Of a DNA stretch of 64,000 nucleotides, positions 1 to 11,132 are shown in pieces (position 1 is the stretch's first letter; every line of letters begins with the position of its first letter). Both the position numbers and the translations under genes were made by a program. Source of the DNA: Paragonimus westermani (taxonomy: Eukaryota; Platyhelminthes; Trematoda; Plagiorchiida; Troglotrematidae); NCBI GenBank assembly GCA_008508345.1, contig QNGE01000750.1:53243-117242 (forward strand). The letters are read 5' to 3'. Below the pieces are notes generated by a model. That model saw only the letters and a program-made list of their open reading frames with translations. It was not told the DNA's origin and did not search any database.

Positions 1-555
1 GGATGCCAGCTAGTCGTCTTCCACACCGAGCACTATTCGCTGACACTGCGACCGACTGGTGTAAGGTGCGAGGTGGACAGATAATGACCTGGCGTAGGGA
101 AATGAAGTCGTCCACGAAGGGGTTGGCCGCCGTGGGTCGTGTTCGTCTCCCGAGCTGGGTTCCTCGCGACTCACAGAGTCGGTGGTTGGAGACACTAGGT
201 GAGATGGCGGCTAATCGAGCTCAGTGGCGTGAGTGTTGTCGTTGTTTGGCCGAGATGTCTGTGAAGTGAGTGCATTTAATGACGCGTGGCAGTGAAAGCC
301 GTAAGGAAGCTGTCTCGCTGATGACGCCTTATTCTCACTTGCAGCTCGGTTGTTTGTTTGCAAGGTGTAAACACCTAGATGTTGAATGTTTAAATATAGG
401 CGTAGTCATTTTCAGTAGTTAAGCCCCTTTCCGTCCCTTTCTTTTTTCCTTCTCTCTCTTCCTATACCGGATTTGCTTTTTCTCCATGGTTGTGTGGCAG
501 TTGAGCATTAGTGTGAACCATTGATGTATTGCTGTCTATGATGATGATGATGGTC
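1..555 (+). mobile_element. 3' end of a non-LTR retrotransposon (LINE) with trinucleotide tail
   Basis: The window opens inside the last part of a LINE ORF2-like frame, which stays open from base 3 to a TGA at 267. The peptide has the look of a LINE C-terminus, with pieces such as MTWRREMK, RLPSWVPRD, RWLETL and NRAQWRECC. This tryptophan- and arginine-rich tail follows the reverse transcriptase domain in RTE/CR1-like elements of flukes (family knowledge from memory, not searched). Past the stop is a pyrimidine-rich 3' UTR (about 420-500), then a short run of ATG/TGA triplets at 538-552. A simple trinucleotide tail like this is typical of RTE-type LINE ends and is why I place the 3' boundary near 555. 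The element is 5'-truncated by the window edge, so its true length is unknown. The frame is intact here, so the copy may be fairly young. Confidence 0.6.
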
Positions 556-2220
556 CGCACAAACAAGCAGATCAAAATTAGAGTGTACCACAACGATGCC
601 TTACCATCAGGATTTTCGAACAACCAAAACGTGTCACAAAGTGAAGGTGACTGTATCTAAACATTCAGGTTAATCGGAAACCTACTTATTGAAAGGAGCT
701 AAGAAAAATTCTGTACACCTGAACAGTTTGGAGAAAATACCGTCGGTGGATTCATTTCTGAAGCGCCAGAAATAGTGAGATTAAGGGCTCAAAATACATA
801 GAGAAAGCTGGGTGGTAGATAAACTCATCCACAGCTTGTCAAGTGCACACTATGAGCGTGTCAACTTGCATCAAGCAACGGCTGACTTTTGGAAGAGTGA
901 AGACATCAAGCGCAACATCTCTCGCATTGATTCTGGTGGGTAGGCTATCTGAAGTCTCAACAAAGATTTCTGAATGTTTGCGTCCGTTCTACACCTGAGT
1001 TTTCACTGCACTTCGAACGGCACGTTTGATACTCTAGCTCCAGTAAGTTGTATTCAATAGAAGCAATATTCCGCATAAGATTTAATTTAAGATTCGGCCT
1101 AAAGATCGAATACGGGTGGAAGACAGTAAAACTGAAAAAATCTACATAGTTGGTTGATGAATGAGGTGATCACCCGATTTGCCGTCTTAGCCACTTTTTC
1201 ACAGCTGGAATGCGAAACAGGGTCATCCCCAGGCTTCTAACACGTTTGAGAGACAATCAGTAGTAATACGTGTCTAGTATACTTTTAGTGTAATTGTTTT
1301 TTTGGTGTGGGAAAAACTGGTGGTCTACTGAACATTGTTAACTTCAAACTGGGAAGTATGGCTCTCGAGTACCAAAGTAAAAATCGTCCTTCAAAATCCT
1401 GATTGTACATGCACCCTCAGTTTGTTGCAAGTGTACTGAAGAAAAATCACATAGGAAACTGTACGAAAACATGTTTAGACAGGTCGAACTTACATTCATA
1501 TTCGTCCGAGAGAAAATTGAGTGGGGAGAAAACATTAAGCACATAGTCTCTCTTCCGTCTGTACTTGTATTTGATCCAGTTACGTTTTAAGTTCATTTTT
1601 GCACAATTCAAATTACTGATCTCACACAGTCATCGTTGTTGGCATGGAACCCGATAACGTCCGCTCAGGAAAGCTGCTGAACAACTATACGATTGAATGG
1701 TGATTCATCGGTGGACGTGTGGTGATCCGCGATAACCTAACTATACTGGTTCCAAAATCGATAATTTATTATTGGTCACGTGCAGCACTTTTATCTGAAT
1801 TGCCACCATAGTGATGACCATATATTTTAAACGTCAATGCTTCACGTTACATCAGTACACCTCACAACGAGAGTCTGTACTCCTACTGACCGTTCGCCTT
1901 ATTGATTCCGTTCTACACTGCATCCTAATTAAAGTGCACAAGTTTATTCTCTTCTAATGTCCGGAGAACCTACCTGAAAAGTCAACGAGCAACGCATTTA
2001 TCAAGGTGAGTTTTATCGACACTAAACTGGGTCAGTTATTCAGAATGATTCAAGAGGTCAAACACCCAGAACCACCTCAGGAACACAAATATCCGACAGG
2101 CTTCAACAAACGGAATTTTATCTGAAGGATGCCGCCCATATGCGGAACACTTGAAACTGCTAATACTTATTAGAAAAACTATAACTGAACGGTCTCCAGG
2201 GTAACGAGAACACTGCGGAA
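556..2220. other. Stretch without a supported gene
   Basis: No frame here is longer than chance. The start (about 556-700) includes a peptide that faintly resembles a LINE reverse transcriptase C-terminal segment (NKQIKIRVY), too weak to call. A good donor-like site (CAAG before GTGAGT) lies at about 2005, with a short open frame upstream, but no matching exon chain was found. Confidence 0.4.
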
Positions 2221-2226
2221 TTTATT
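2221..2226 (-). terminator. Candidate poly(A) signal for the 2293-3318 gene
   Basis: On the minus strand this hexamer reads AATAAA and lies 67 bases past the TAG stop of the proline-rich gene, a normal distance for a short 3' UTR. It is the first canonical hexamer after the stop. A hexamer alone occurs often by chance, so the support comes mainly from its position. Confidence 0.45.
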
Positions 2227-2292
2227 TTTTAAAGGACATTTAAAGCCAAACAAAATATATTAGAGTCACTTGCTTCTTCCGAACTTCCTTCA

Positions 2293-3318
2293 CTACAATG
2301 AGTGATTATTCAGCCCTCCCTTTTTACCGAAAGGCTTCGTAGACAGTCGCGTAGGTGCTGACTGTTTCGGCGGGGGTCGTTTGAAGTTCATGTCAGGAAT
2401 TTTAGCTCCTCCAATCCTTGGCTGTTTACTCAAGCTTTTATGTGGATTCAGCCTGGATTCCATGTGTGGATTGAGTGGTGGAACAGGTTTGAAGGAACCG
2501 AATGCAGGCTGCAGCGGACCTGGTAGACCGGATGCACCTTTTATGGGATGGCTTTCGAAAACTTTCCCTCGAGGTGGTACCGGTTTGGGTGGTCCTATAA
2601 ATGGCAGTGTTGGTCTCTCATTGTTTGCAGGCCCCGTAGAAACGACGGATGATCGAATGGGGATGATCGATGGTCGAAGTATCTCGAACGGTGGAACGGG
2701 ATTGTAAGCTGAGTATCCGGGCCAAAGCACATTAGGCCACATTACTTGAGGATATCCTCCTAGACCTGGTGAGAACATCGGCGGTTGCGGAGGTGGCAAT
2801 GGAGGGAGGTGTTGAGCGAATAGTGGGTTGCTGTATAGTGGTCCGAGGGAAGGACCAAATAGACGTTGAAATCCTGGTCTTCTCCAGCCTCGGTTAAAAC
2901 GTTCCTCCATCCGAGCGCGGGATTTGGTTCTTGTTTGAGCATCCAGCCGATCAAACAACCTCAGAATTTCTTTCACTGTTGCTTGTTGACTTTTGGTTCG
3001 CCTACTACTTTGTGGTGCAACGTACACGTTAGGGCCGCTTTTTGCACGCAATCCGTGCATCGGTGTGGATCGATCGACTGTCTGTGATGACATTCCAACC
3101 GATGAAAACGGTTGCGTACTGTCAATAGGCGATTCGTCTCCGTCGTCCACAATTTCAATCCACCCACTGTCTGTAAATTCAGGAAGACTAGAGCCGTGGC
3201 TTCCCGTAGTAAGGGCTGATTGCATAATTTTCCATGGATTCGGAACGAACGCATCACTGGCCGCAAAGATCAGACTGAGCAGTAAAAGTATCACTGACAC
3301 AGCTTTGGCACTCTCCAT
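2293..3318 (-). CDS. Single-exon secreted proline-rich protein, function unknown
   Basis: Uninterrupted 341-codon minus-strand frame, ATG at 3318-3316 and TAG at 2295-2293. Open frames this long are not expected by chance here, and the next longest frames are under half its length. Residues 1-23 form a clear signal peptide: a short charged start, a Leu/Ile/Val core, and a likely cut after SDA before FVPNPW. Residues 50-66 are acidic. Residues 105-155 are basic and probably helical (VKEILRLFDRLDAQTR, then RRPGFQRLF). From about 158 to the end it is proline-rich, with a PPLPPPQPP run at 172-180 and a PVPP motif repeated at about 208, 247 and 279. I see no cysteine and no transmembrane helix after the signal, so a secreted, largely unfolded protein is likely. 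Eggshell, tegument or gland secretion would fit, but I recognise no family. A possible TATAAA lies at 3532-3527 and an AATAAA at 2226-2221, both minus strand. No intron is needed. Confidence 0.75.
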   Translation of the reverse strand: MESAKAVSVILLLLSLIFAASDAFVPNPWKIMQSALTTGSHGSSLPEFTDSGWIEIVDDGDESPIDSTQPFSSVGMSSQTVDRSTPMHGLRAKSGPNVYVAPQSSRRTKSQQATVKEILRLFDRLDAQTRTKSRARMEERFNRGWRRPGFQRLFGPSLGPLYSNPLFAQHLPPLPPPQPPMFSPGLGGYPQVMWPNVLWPGYSAYNPVPPFEILRPSIIPIRSSVVSTGPANNERPTLPFIGPPKPVPPRGKVFESHPIKGASGLPGPLQPAFGSFKPVPPLNPHMESRLNPHKSLSKQPRIGGAKIPDMNFKRPPPKQSAPTRLSTKPFGKKGGLNNHSL

Positions 3319-3319
3319 G

Positions 3320-4981
3320 AGATCAAGCGTCCGTTAGTAGTTTGAAAGGAAATATGCTGAACCTAGTGAGAGCTTGATTACTGTTCACAACCGAACTAAT
3401 CTCGCAAAATAGTATTGATCCGTGATAACATCTCAATGATGTTAACTTATTCCAGCGCGCTGATAAGCGTAAAAATTTTGTATGTTGAACCATTCAGTAA
3501 TCTATCGCGTGGCGAACAAACTTAATTTTATAACTCAATATTGATCAACAGAATCAGTGAAGGATAAAATCGTTAATTTACTCTCAGTAAATGCAGTGTA
3601 CACATAAGCTTTACAAAATTTACTATGCAAGTTATTTTCCTGACTTATTTTGGTTTAACCTACATCACTTCAAGACAAACGAACGCAGTCAGTTCGCCCA
3701 CCCTAAAACTATACTAAACAACTAGTCTGGCAATAGTGAAACAGCTACCAGCCGAACGTCTATACTGTTTTTCACCGGCTAGTGTTAAAAATATGTGACT
3801 GGAGTTGTTGTTTTTGTTCAGAAATGTGTAGCAAATCGTAGCATACTTGACCAAAAACCCATAACGCTGACTTGATCTTATCTAAAGTGTGACAAATAAA
3901 CGTCACTCAATATTTCATGAGGTGGCTAGTGAGAAGGGTTACGCGATAGGTGGGGTCTTATTAAAATCAGAGCAAATGATAAACGTATATGATTACTCAC
4001 ATAAGTGAGCGGATGAGGGCTTAACCCAAATTCCACCAGTACGGATCGGGTACAAGCTCTGCCCTCAAATCGCTACCAAAGAAGGGGGATGGAAGCATGT
4101 GCGGTTTAGATGGTATTTTCACATGACCCTGGCCGTCTGTCTTTGGGCAGAAAGACGACTTACGTTTCAAGTGAACGTCCCAGACTTGTGATCACTTTTA
4201 TGCACGTAGCTCACAGTAAGGGCCGCTGTAAGGTTGTGTGTGTTGGAGGTTCACACCCATTAGACAAAATGAATGAACCCAGTGTGTTTGTTAACTGTCC
4301 CCATTCTTGCGCCTGTTTGAGAAGAGCGCCATTTTCCAATTATGCCGTTCACACCAGTCGATAGAAACGTGGAGATTAATTCACCGACAGTGGTTTAAAG
4401 GTTTCGGATCAGTGTTGGTGAAGTTAGAAGACTGTGTGGTTCTTCTAATTGTATCATTGATCCCTGAACCATTTGATAACTGAACTGAATTCACCCAAAT
4501 ACTTTTGGATTTTCACTGCTGTTGTGTGTAGCAACTGACAAGAACAGACGAAATGGTACTGCAATCTTGCAGGACCGGCTTCTGACTTCGTTATTCAGCT
4601 TCCGGAAAAGTCAAGAAAGAACATTTTGTTACTACCTGGATAGCAAAACCAGTCAAATCTGACGATTCTGTGCTTCCAGCGTCAACAGAACTCACTGACC
4701 AGTTGGACTAGGTTTAAAACATTCAGTTCACTCCGACCAGTTCATCAGAGTAGAAAGACGACATAGAGTGAGAGATGCAAGCATTGTGGATATTCTGTCC
4801 AGCTGATTACACAAAGCATTTATTCACGTAAATTCAGTGCATATCAAAGATGAAAATAAACGAATATTTGCATCTTACAATGTACGTCCTCTCGCGCTCT
4901 TGATGAGTTAGATTAATTTGCATAAAATGATTGCGACGTTTATCTTTTCAAGATGAAGTTTTAATAAAAATTCATTTTCAG
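3320..4981. other. Upstream flank with a possible unknown interspersed repeat
   Basis: Bases 3320-3540 are the probable promoter side of the proline-rich gene. Its minus-strand TATAAA-like site at 3532-3527 is unproven. At 4110-4364 an 84-codon plus-strand frame contains CVGGSHPLDKMNEPSVFVNC and LRRAPFSNYAVHTS. This gave me the impression of a dispersed fluke repeat seen before, but there is no second copy in the window to prove it. Nothing else in the stretch exceeds chance. Confidence 0.3.
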
Positions 4982-6914
4982 TGTCCGACTACAATCTACC
5001 GCTTTCTTTTGTATCGAGCTGTTTAGAAATGTTGAGCAACTTATTGTCTGCCGGAGGTTACCATCTTGATAAATTTGCACAACTCCCAACTCCCAAGGTA
5101 TTTGAATAAATTGTTGACCATTTTCTGATGGTCTGCTCCGTTCATTTTGATTCTAATCGTTTGTCAGTCATCAGTTGCATTGGGTTCAGCCTGGGGGTAT
5201 TGTCTGTTATCCTGCAGGTTTTGCACATTCACCTTGGTCAATATTGTCTTGATTCCATGTTAACCAAATGTCGTAGGATATTAGTAGTTTTTGCGACTTC
5301 CCTTGTCTAGGGCGAATGCCTGCCTGTTCGGATGACAACCTATGAGAAGTGAAAGTGCAGTAGCCAAGAAATATAATTCAAGAAAACTTCCTGCAACCCA
5401 AACAAACGTGACTAGATCGTCTGGTATACTATCATCCTTTTGTGGCCTGATAACTTGAAGCCGATTCGTTTATGTTGGTTCTGATTTGCCGATACTGACG
5501 AGATCTAGCCAGATCAATGCAGGCGTCAACCACTTTGTTGTTCGTCACTCAGACCAAATGTTTGCAAAATCACCTCTTAGCGCCATCTGGGGCTTTGGTA
5601 GGTGCTTGCCCGTTCGTAGGTCAACTACATACGCCTAACCGTTCTCAGTCTATGATAAGAGGAAGCTCATTTGCGTTGGTAAGCAATAGAGAGCCTGTGT
5701 GAACATGCAATTTTACTGATCTGTATCGATGGAACACACGCTAAGTTAGGGCCTATTAAATGATCAGTAGTATGTGTAAGTGATGTGCTTTAATGGTGAA
5801 AAGTGTGGGTTAACCGTTCGTTATAGATCCGCGAAAATGGATCATCTATTCTCGCGATCAGATAATGATGGTCATTGGAATGAACAAGAACACTATGCCT
5901 TGGCGTTTTACTACCTTACTGACGATTTTCAGGATTGGCTCGTAATGTAGATTAAAAAGAACATTATACACTCATAACGCAAATATTGATTAGCTGTCCA
6001 CGTCCGGCGGAGAAGTGTACCGACACCGAGAAACTTTTGCAGTAGAAATCAGGCATAATTTCGGCGCAATATACACACAGAGTGACTCAGGAATGTTCAA
6101 ACTTCAGCGGCAAAACGAGCCGAATATTAGGAATTCACCATCTGCGGTCAGATTGGGTTATTGCAATGGTGTGCATGTGTGAAAGCGTTGTCCCGGATGA
6201 CTACATTAATAATGGTGTGAGTCGGATGTCAGATCTGAATACCACAAAAAGTAATATCGTTTCGGCTCCGTGACAAAGGAATTAGAATAATGACTCGACG
6301 ATGATCTACAGGAATGTCATCTAGCTCTCAGAACACAGAACAGCTCATTCAGGGCTTAGTTTGAATGAGATCAACTTATCAATTTCTGGTTTTTATTTCT
6401 ATGCAAAAAGCTGAAGCTATTGGACATCGGTATCTTCCTGATGGTAGAACTAAACTACGGGAAATTGCCGCTCAGCCGTCTACTGAGAATAACTGGAGGA
6501 AAGGTAGTGACTCATTCCTGTAAATAAGTTAAGTCGTATATGATTCAAAATTCTTCACATCAGTTTCACGCTAGGTGAACAAATGTCGATCTGGCTGTGT
6601 CTAGCGTTATACCTTGGATTTCATCATGCAAATGTACTAAGGTAAACACACCCTTCCTCTGAAAAGGTGGAGTCAGCACCACGTGCTCCTTACCCCGAGG
6701 CATTATACTGAAGAATCTTGCAGAACTGGCCAGTTGAAGTATAAGGAATAAATCTAAGTTTTCGAGGTAAATTTCGGGTCTATCTTTCTTCCTTATCGGT
6801 GGTTCTCTTCAGAAGAACGGAACAGATTTTTTAATTGCACAACTGGGGTCTGCTCAAATCAGTAAAGAAGAAGCTCTGGAATATTGTTTGGATACCATAG
6901 ATTCTGGTTTGTAA
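4982..6914 (+). CDS. Candidate 3' part of a multi-exon gene (low confidence)
   Basis: Four short plus-strand frames with acceptor and donor sites can be joined in phase: 4982-5097 (acceptor TTCATTTTCAG, donor AAG before GTATTT), 5513-5597 (donor TTTG before GTAGGT), 6411-6503 (donor AAAG before GTAGTG) and 6826-6914 ending in TAA. Typical peptide pieces are LSAGGYHLDKFAQLPTPK, INAGVNHFVVRHSDQMF, EAIGHRYLPDGRTKLREI and FLIAQLGSAQISKEEALEY. An optional 30-base microexon at 5649-5678 (acceptor TTCTCAG, donor GTAAGC) would also keep phase. The last acceptor is uncertain: the better polypyrimidine site, ending at 6812, gives the wrong phase for the preceding exon, so the AG at 6824-6825 was used. 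No family is recognised. Each exon alone is within chance length, so the case rests on phase agreement and sensible amino-acid composition. The 5' exons were not found. Confidence 0.25.
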
Positions 6915-9900
6915 TCTAACCGCTTGGATCTACTGACTTAACAGACGCAGGTGAGATGTAAGCTAGATGCCAGTAAGTTGTAAACAAAGATAAGCAAGGT
7001 GCGTTTGACTAGTTCTTGGAGATTTTTAAAACAGCAAGCTAGCTGAGTGATGGTTCTTGAAATATATTTCTTCTCTATACTGTAATTCTTCAGTTTGTTC
7101 TGTGTGTATTTATAACTATATTGTCATACTGTAGGCCAGTAATTCCCTTGATTAATTCAGTAACTCAGTTCTTTTTTGAACTTGGATAGCCTGACATTAC
7201 GCCAGTCTGCGTGTGAGTAAGCCGCTGTACGGTAGCGAGGAACAGTTGTCGTAAGGCAGACCAGTTTGCCTTTTGGATGAAGACAAGACTGACTTTACGC
7301 ATTAAATTATTTTGCTTCGGTGTACTACTGATCGATGTATAAGTATTACGTAACTGTCTTTACAAGATAGAAGTGAGGAACACACGACAGACGATCTATG
7401 GTTGTTAAGGGTACGGAATACAGATGTGGTGACACCGCGGTAGTAAACAAGGGCGGTGTTACTCGATAAAGTTGCTTAATTCAGTGCACGATACTCCCAT
7501 TGACCAGGTTCGCCGATAATTAAATGTTCTCATTGCAACAGAAGATGACCCAACCGATGAAGCGAGTTTTACTCCCCTGAACATGGCTATTGTTCTGGGT
7601 GAATTGTTTTTGTTGTTGTTGCTGGTACTTTCTTTACTGCTTAGTGGAGACATTCCGTCCACAATCTTAAATTTGCAAAGCAGCAGGTTTCAAAGACCAC
7701 CATGACTACCTTATCATCCAGTAAACCTCCACCACCGCGTTTGTCTGATAGTCTTCGGTTACCGTACCGACCATCTAAGATAGATATATAACCATCAAGA
7801 CGAACAAAATCACGTCACTGTTAATAAGGGTTTTGTAACAGGCTTGTGCAAGCCGCCAGAACATAGGCGTAGACTGAACGACTATTGAAAATATCGTAGC
7901 TGCACGAGCAGTACCGAGACAATCTGACACATGCAGTTTGACCTGTGTTTTAGACCGTACATTGTTGTCGCAAGACCGTTACAGACTTAACTTGTCTGGT
8001 CACAGGTCTAATGAGAGATCACATGTATAATCGTTTACCTCGTTGCAGTGTAACTTAACGAAAGATTTCAATTCCTGCAGGTCTATCAAGTTCCTAACCA
8101 ACATCGTTCATTTTAAACAGCCCTTGAGAAAAAACATAGGGGTTCTACGTGTGGTGTGGGGAGAGTTGCTTAGTGAATGACCATCGAACAACTTTTGAAT
8201 ATATTTAGCAGCAAAAACTTCACAACTTTGAGGAGCAGCCTCCTATGGAGGTTATATGCGACAGGATTCTCTTAAAGTTATCTCGTTTAAAACCGACGAT
8301 AAAAATCCTGGGATCTTGAAAAACTGGGAACAAAAATAAGTAAATGCTTGACGCACTCGTGACTCACAAACCCATCATTGATTTTTCTGTCAAACGAACA
8401 CATTCACACAAAGTTAGCCCATAAAATTTCGGTACAAAACATACCGTTTGTGCCAAGCATTATGTGTCAATTTGATCCCCTTTGGCTATAATCAACCCGG
8501 TACTTTAGTCGTGAACAGATTCTATTACCTTTTAACATGGTATCATCGTTTATCATCTTCCACTGAATTTCCATCCGTCTAGACACGAGGTGCAAAACAT
8601 TCTTCAATAACATCTGCTTCGTTAATAACAGCCGTATCCAAATTGTGAATTTCGCCGGCAATCACCTTATAGCTGATGGGGCTGTTAGCCTTGGATTAAC
8701 GTACTTTTACAAATGTGTCCATTGGTTTTCTCTGCCTTCCACTGATTGTCCCTGTAACCGTGAATCATACACTGCTCTTTTTCGGCGTTGCTTTCTTATT
8801 ATTGACATAGTAATATACATCTTCATTTGATCTGCCCAGGCCAGTACGTTCAACCCAGTGCGCTAACAAATAGTGCGATACAATCGTATTAAGTGAATCA
8901 CAACAGCAGACAATTGTGTAACCCGGCTTCCAAAAACAATTGCCTGTTAGTCCTTAGTTACACATTTTAACAATGAAATCATATGATCTTATGGAAATAC
9001 ATATAGCTAACCTGTCACCAAGTTGGGTTAAGTTTCTATATCACAGCTCATATAACACCCACCTATCTGAGTAACAGGATTTGTTTGTGTATTTCAGGTA
9101 TATCATTTTCGAAATATCCATTGTAGTTTTTTCTCACTCGAACAGCTTGGGCGCATGCGTCTGTGCTGTGGTTAACAAATCCCGTCTTGTCTCAACTTCA
9201 CAACATTCATCTACTCCCAGTTCGTTTCTTTCGCTTGTCTTCGACGTGGAGACGTTTTCTGTGTCTTTTAGTCGAACGAACTAACGTGAAGTGAAAATGA
9301 CCGGTAAATGGTCAATAAAAATTTAACAGGCCCATTAATTTTGATACATACGGCTTCCTTTTGCAAAACTGAAATTGCTGGGGTATAATAAAAACTCCTT
9401 CATAAAAAGCATACTCCAGACTGGTATACTGAAAATGTAAGGCGCCAACTCAGAGGGCACCATAAAATGAAACTTGAAGCTTTAGACACATTAGACAAAG
9501 ATAATTATTCCGTATTATATCTTGATAATCAAGACAATCGAGATTGCTTTAGATTTTACAATTAGTTATTGGACAGTTTAGCGTAGAGGACGTCTATTGG
9601 GCTTTCAAATGTAGACTATTGAGTGATGGAATATGGTTTCCACACAACTGATCAATAATCTTTAGGGGAATAAATTTTCTGCCAGTCGATCTCCCCACAA
9701 TCGTTCCGTAACGAATCAAGATATAGAAAGCTGTACCATGCAGGACTTTCCGTCAAACAACAACTGGTCATCGTCCCGACCAGCATCAACAGCTGTGTAT
9801 TCGAAACGTAGTGCGCGCGATATCGGACCCATACTTAATCTGGTCACGAAAACCACTGCTGGTTTTCTTTGCCATATCAGTCATCTAGTATTCTATATAA

Positions 9901-10707
9901 CGCAAAGAGAAGCTGAGAGGATTTCATAATTTTTGCTTGACACTGAGCCAATCATCGTTCACTGATAACAATTAATTGGAGGATCTTTTTGTACTTCTGT
10001 AAGAAACCCCTGTGAGATCACACGGTAGTGGAGCTGTAGCAAAAACCTCTGAAAAATCTCATTTGCCAGTCCGCTAAAGTAGTTTGGGATGAGCGCTGGT
10101 ATTGAGGCATCATACCGAGAAGTCCAATCGCTAATTTTTCTGAACATCAAAGTCCTTAGACAAGTCAGCCCAGAAATTAGGCAAAAGCTAAAAGCGGATG
10201 GGATCTGCCATGATAAGCACGAGCGTAGATGTTGCCGTTGTGTTTCCTGATGTTTAGACTCCGTGTTTTGCTTCTTGGACAACAATGTAATATCCCGTTA
10301 GCAGGCTGGAAAAAGTGTCGTTTGAATATTTTCAGAGATACGATCAGCATCAACTGTTTTACATACAAAGTATCGTCGTGTGTCATGCCGTTTGGGGTGT
10401 TTACCGAAATTTTAACCTAGTACAACTTTCGGTGTGAGGTTTTATACTGCATTCATTATTGTTCAATTCAATTTTAGTGATGTATGTTTCTAATGTAAAT
10501 TACTCGAAATCTATGGGCTAGTTTCTATCAGTTCACTTTTTTATACGGAAACAATAAATAGTGACTCAATCGGCGGATTAAACATCGCAACAATCAACCT
10601 CAACGAACAAGGCGGATACGCTTTTCTGACAAACGATGCCACAACTTTGCACTATATATCATTTCTTATATAAGCACGACTTTTGCTAACGAATATTTTT
10701 CAAACAG
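6915..10707. other. Stretch with isolated exon-like frames only
   Basis: No long frame. Two plus-strand candidates deserve a note. At 7645-7791 a frame opens right after a strong acceptor (TTTCTTTACTGCTTAG) and ends in TAA after 48 codons, with the proline-rich piece SSSKPPPPRLSDSLRLPYRP. At 8583-8700 a frame contains RIQIVNFAGNHLIADGAVSL, which fits a leucine-rich-repeat spacing, ending at a weak donor. Neither could be tied to partners in phase. A short TTG run lies around 7610-7622. Confidence 0.25.
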
Positions 10708-11132
10708 GAAAACAGTCACTTTTTATGAGTCACTCATTCCATGAAAGTTGTATTTTTTGTAATAAAATAGGTGACCATAGCAGAAACACACGGAGACTTC
10801 ACATAGGTGTGCGTATATATATATATATACTCTTCGTCAGTGGTTTTCCAGTGGTCTTGAAGTTTAGCCGCCAGAAAAGACGCATGACTGCTCGTCATTC
10901 TGCATATATCACAATGTTGTCACTTGGTGCAAAGTATTTCCCGGAACTGATGCAGCAAGTGAGTGCTATTCTATTCCCCCGATGCACTCTACTCATTTCA
11001 ATACGAAAGTTGACGTGACTTTCTAAGGGGACAGTGAAGTAGCACTTGAATGAAGAGATTCGTGTATGCTGCGCTGAAAAGAATATAGCTGTAATGCTTT
11101 TGACAGGCTTGTTACACAACGCCCTTGAATAA
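10708..11132 (+). CDS. Candidate terminal exons of an unknown gene (low confidence)
   Basis: Three plus-strand pieces join in phase: 10708-10770, 10852-10958 and 11043-11132 ending in TAA. The first acceptor is textbook: a CTAAC branch-like site, a T tract, then CAAACAG. The middle piece ends at CAA before GTGAGT. Introns would be only about 81 and 84 bases, and the first holds a (TA)n run. Peptide pieces are SHSFHESCIFCNKI, KFSRQKRRMTARHSAYI, LGAKYFPELMQQ and NIAVMLLTGLLHNALE. The third acceptor (GAAGTAG) is poor. I recognise no family. The 111-codon frame running through the first intron shows that an unspliced reading is possible too. Each piece is within chance length. Confidence 0.2.
10814..10829. 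repeat. (TA)n microsatellite
   Basis: Eight TA units in a row. It lies within the putative short intron of the 10708-11132 model. Confidence 0.9.

Noticed and set aside
2381..3337. Plus-strand frames of 73-114 codons opposite the proline-rich gene
   Set aside because: They are antisense shadows of the 341-codon minus-strand gene.
10708..10770. CIFCNKI as a HIT-family or zinc-finger start
   Set aside because: Only one CXXC pair and no HIT triad or second metal-binding pair in the joined frames.
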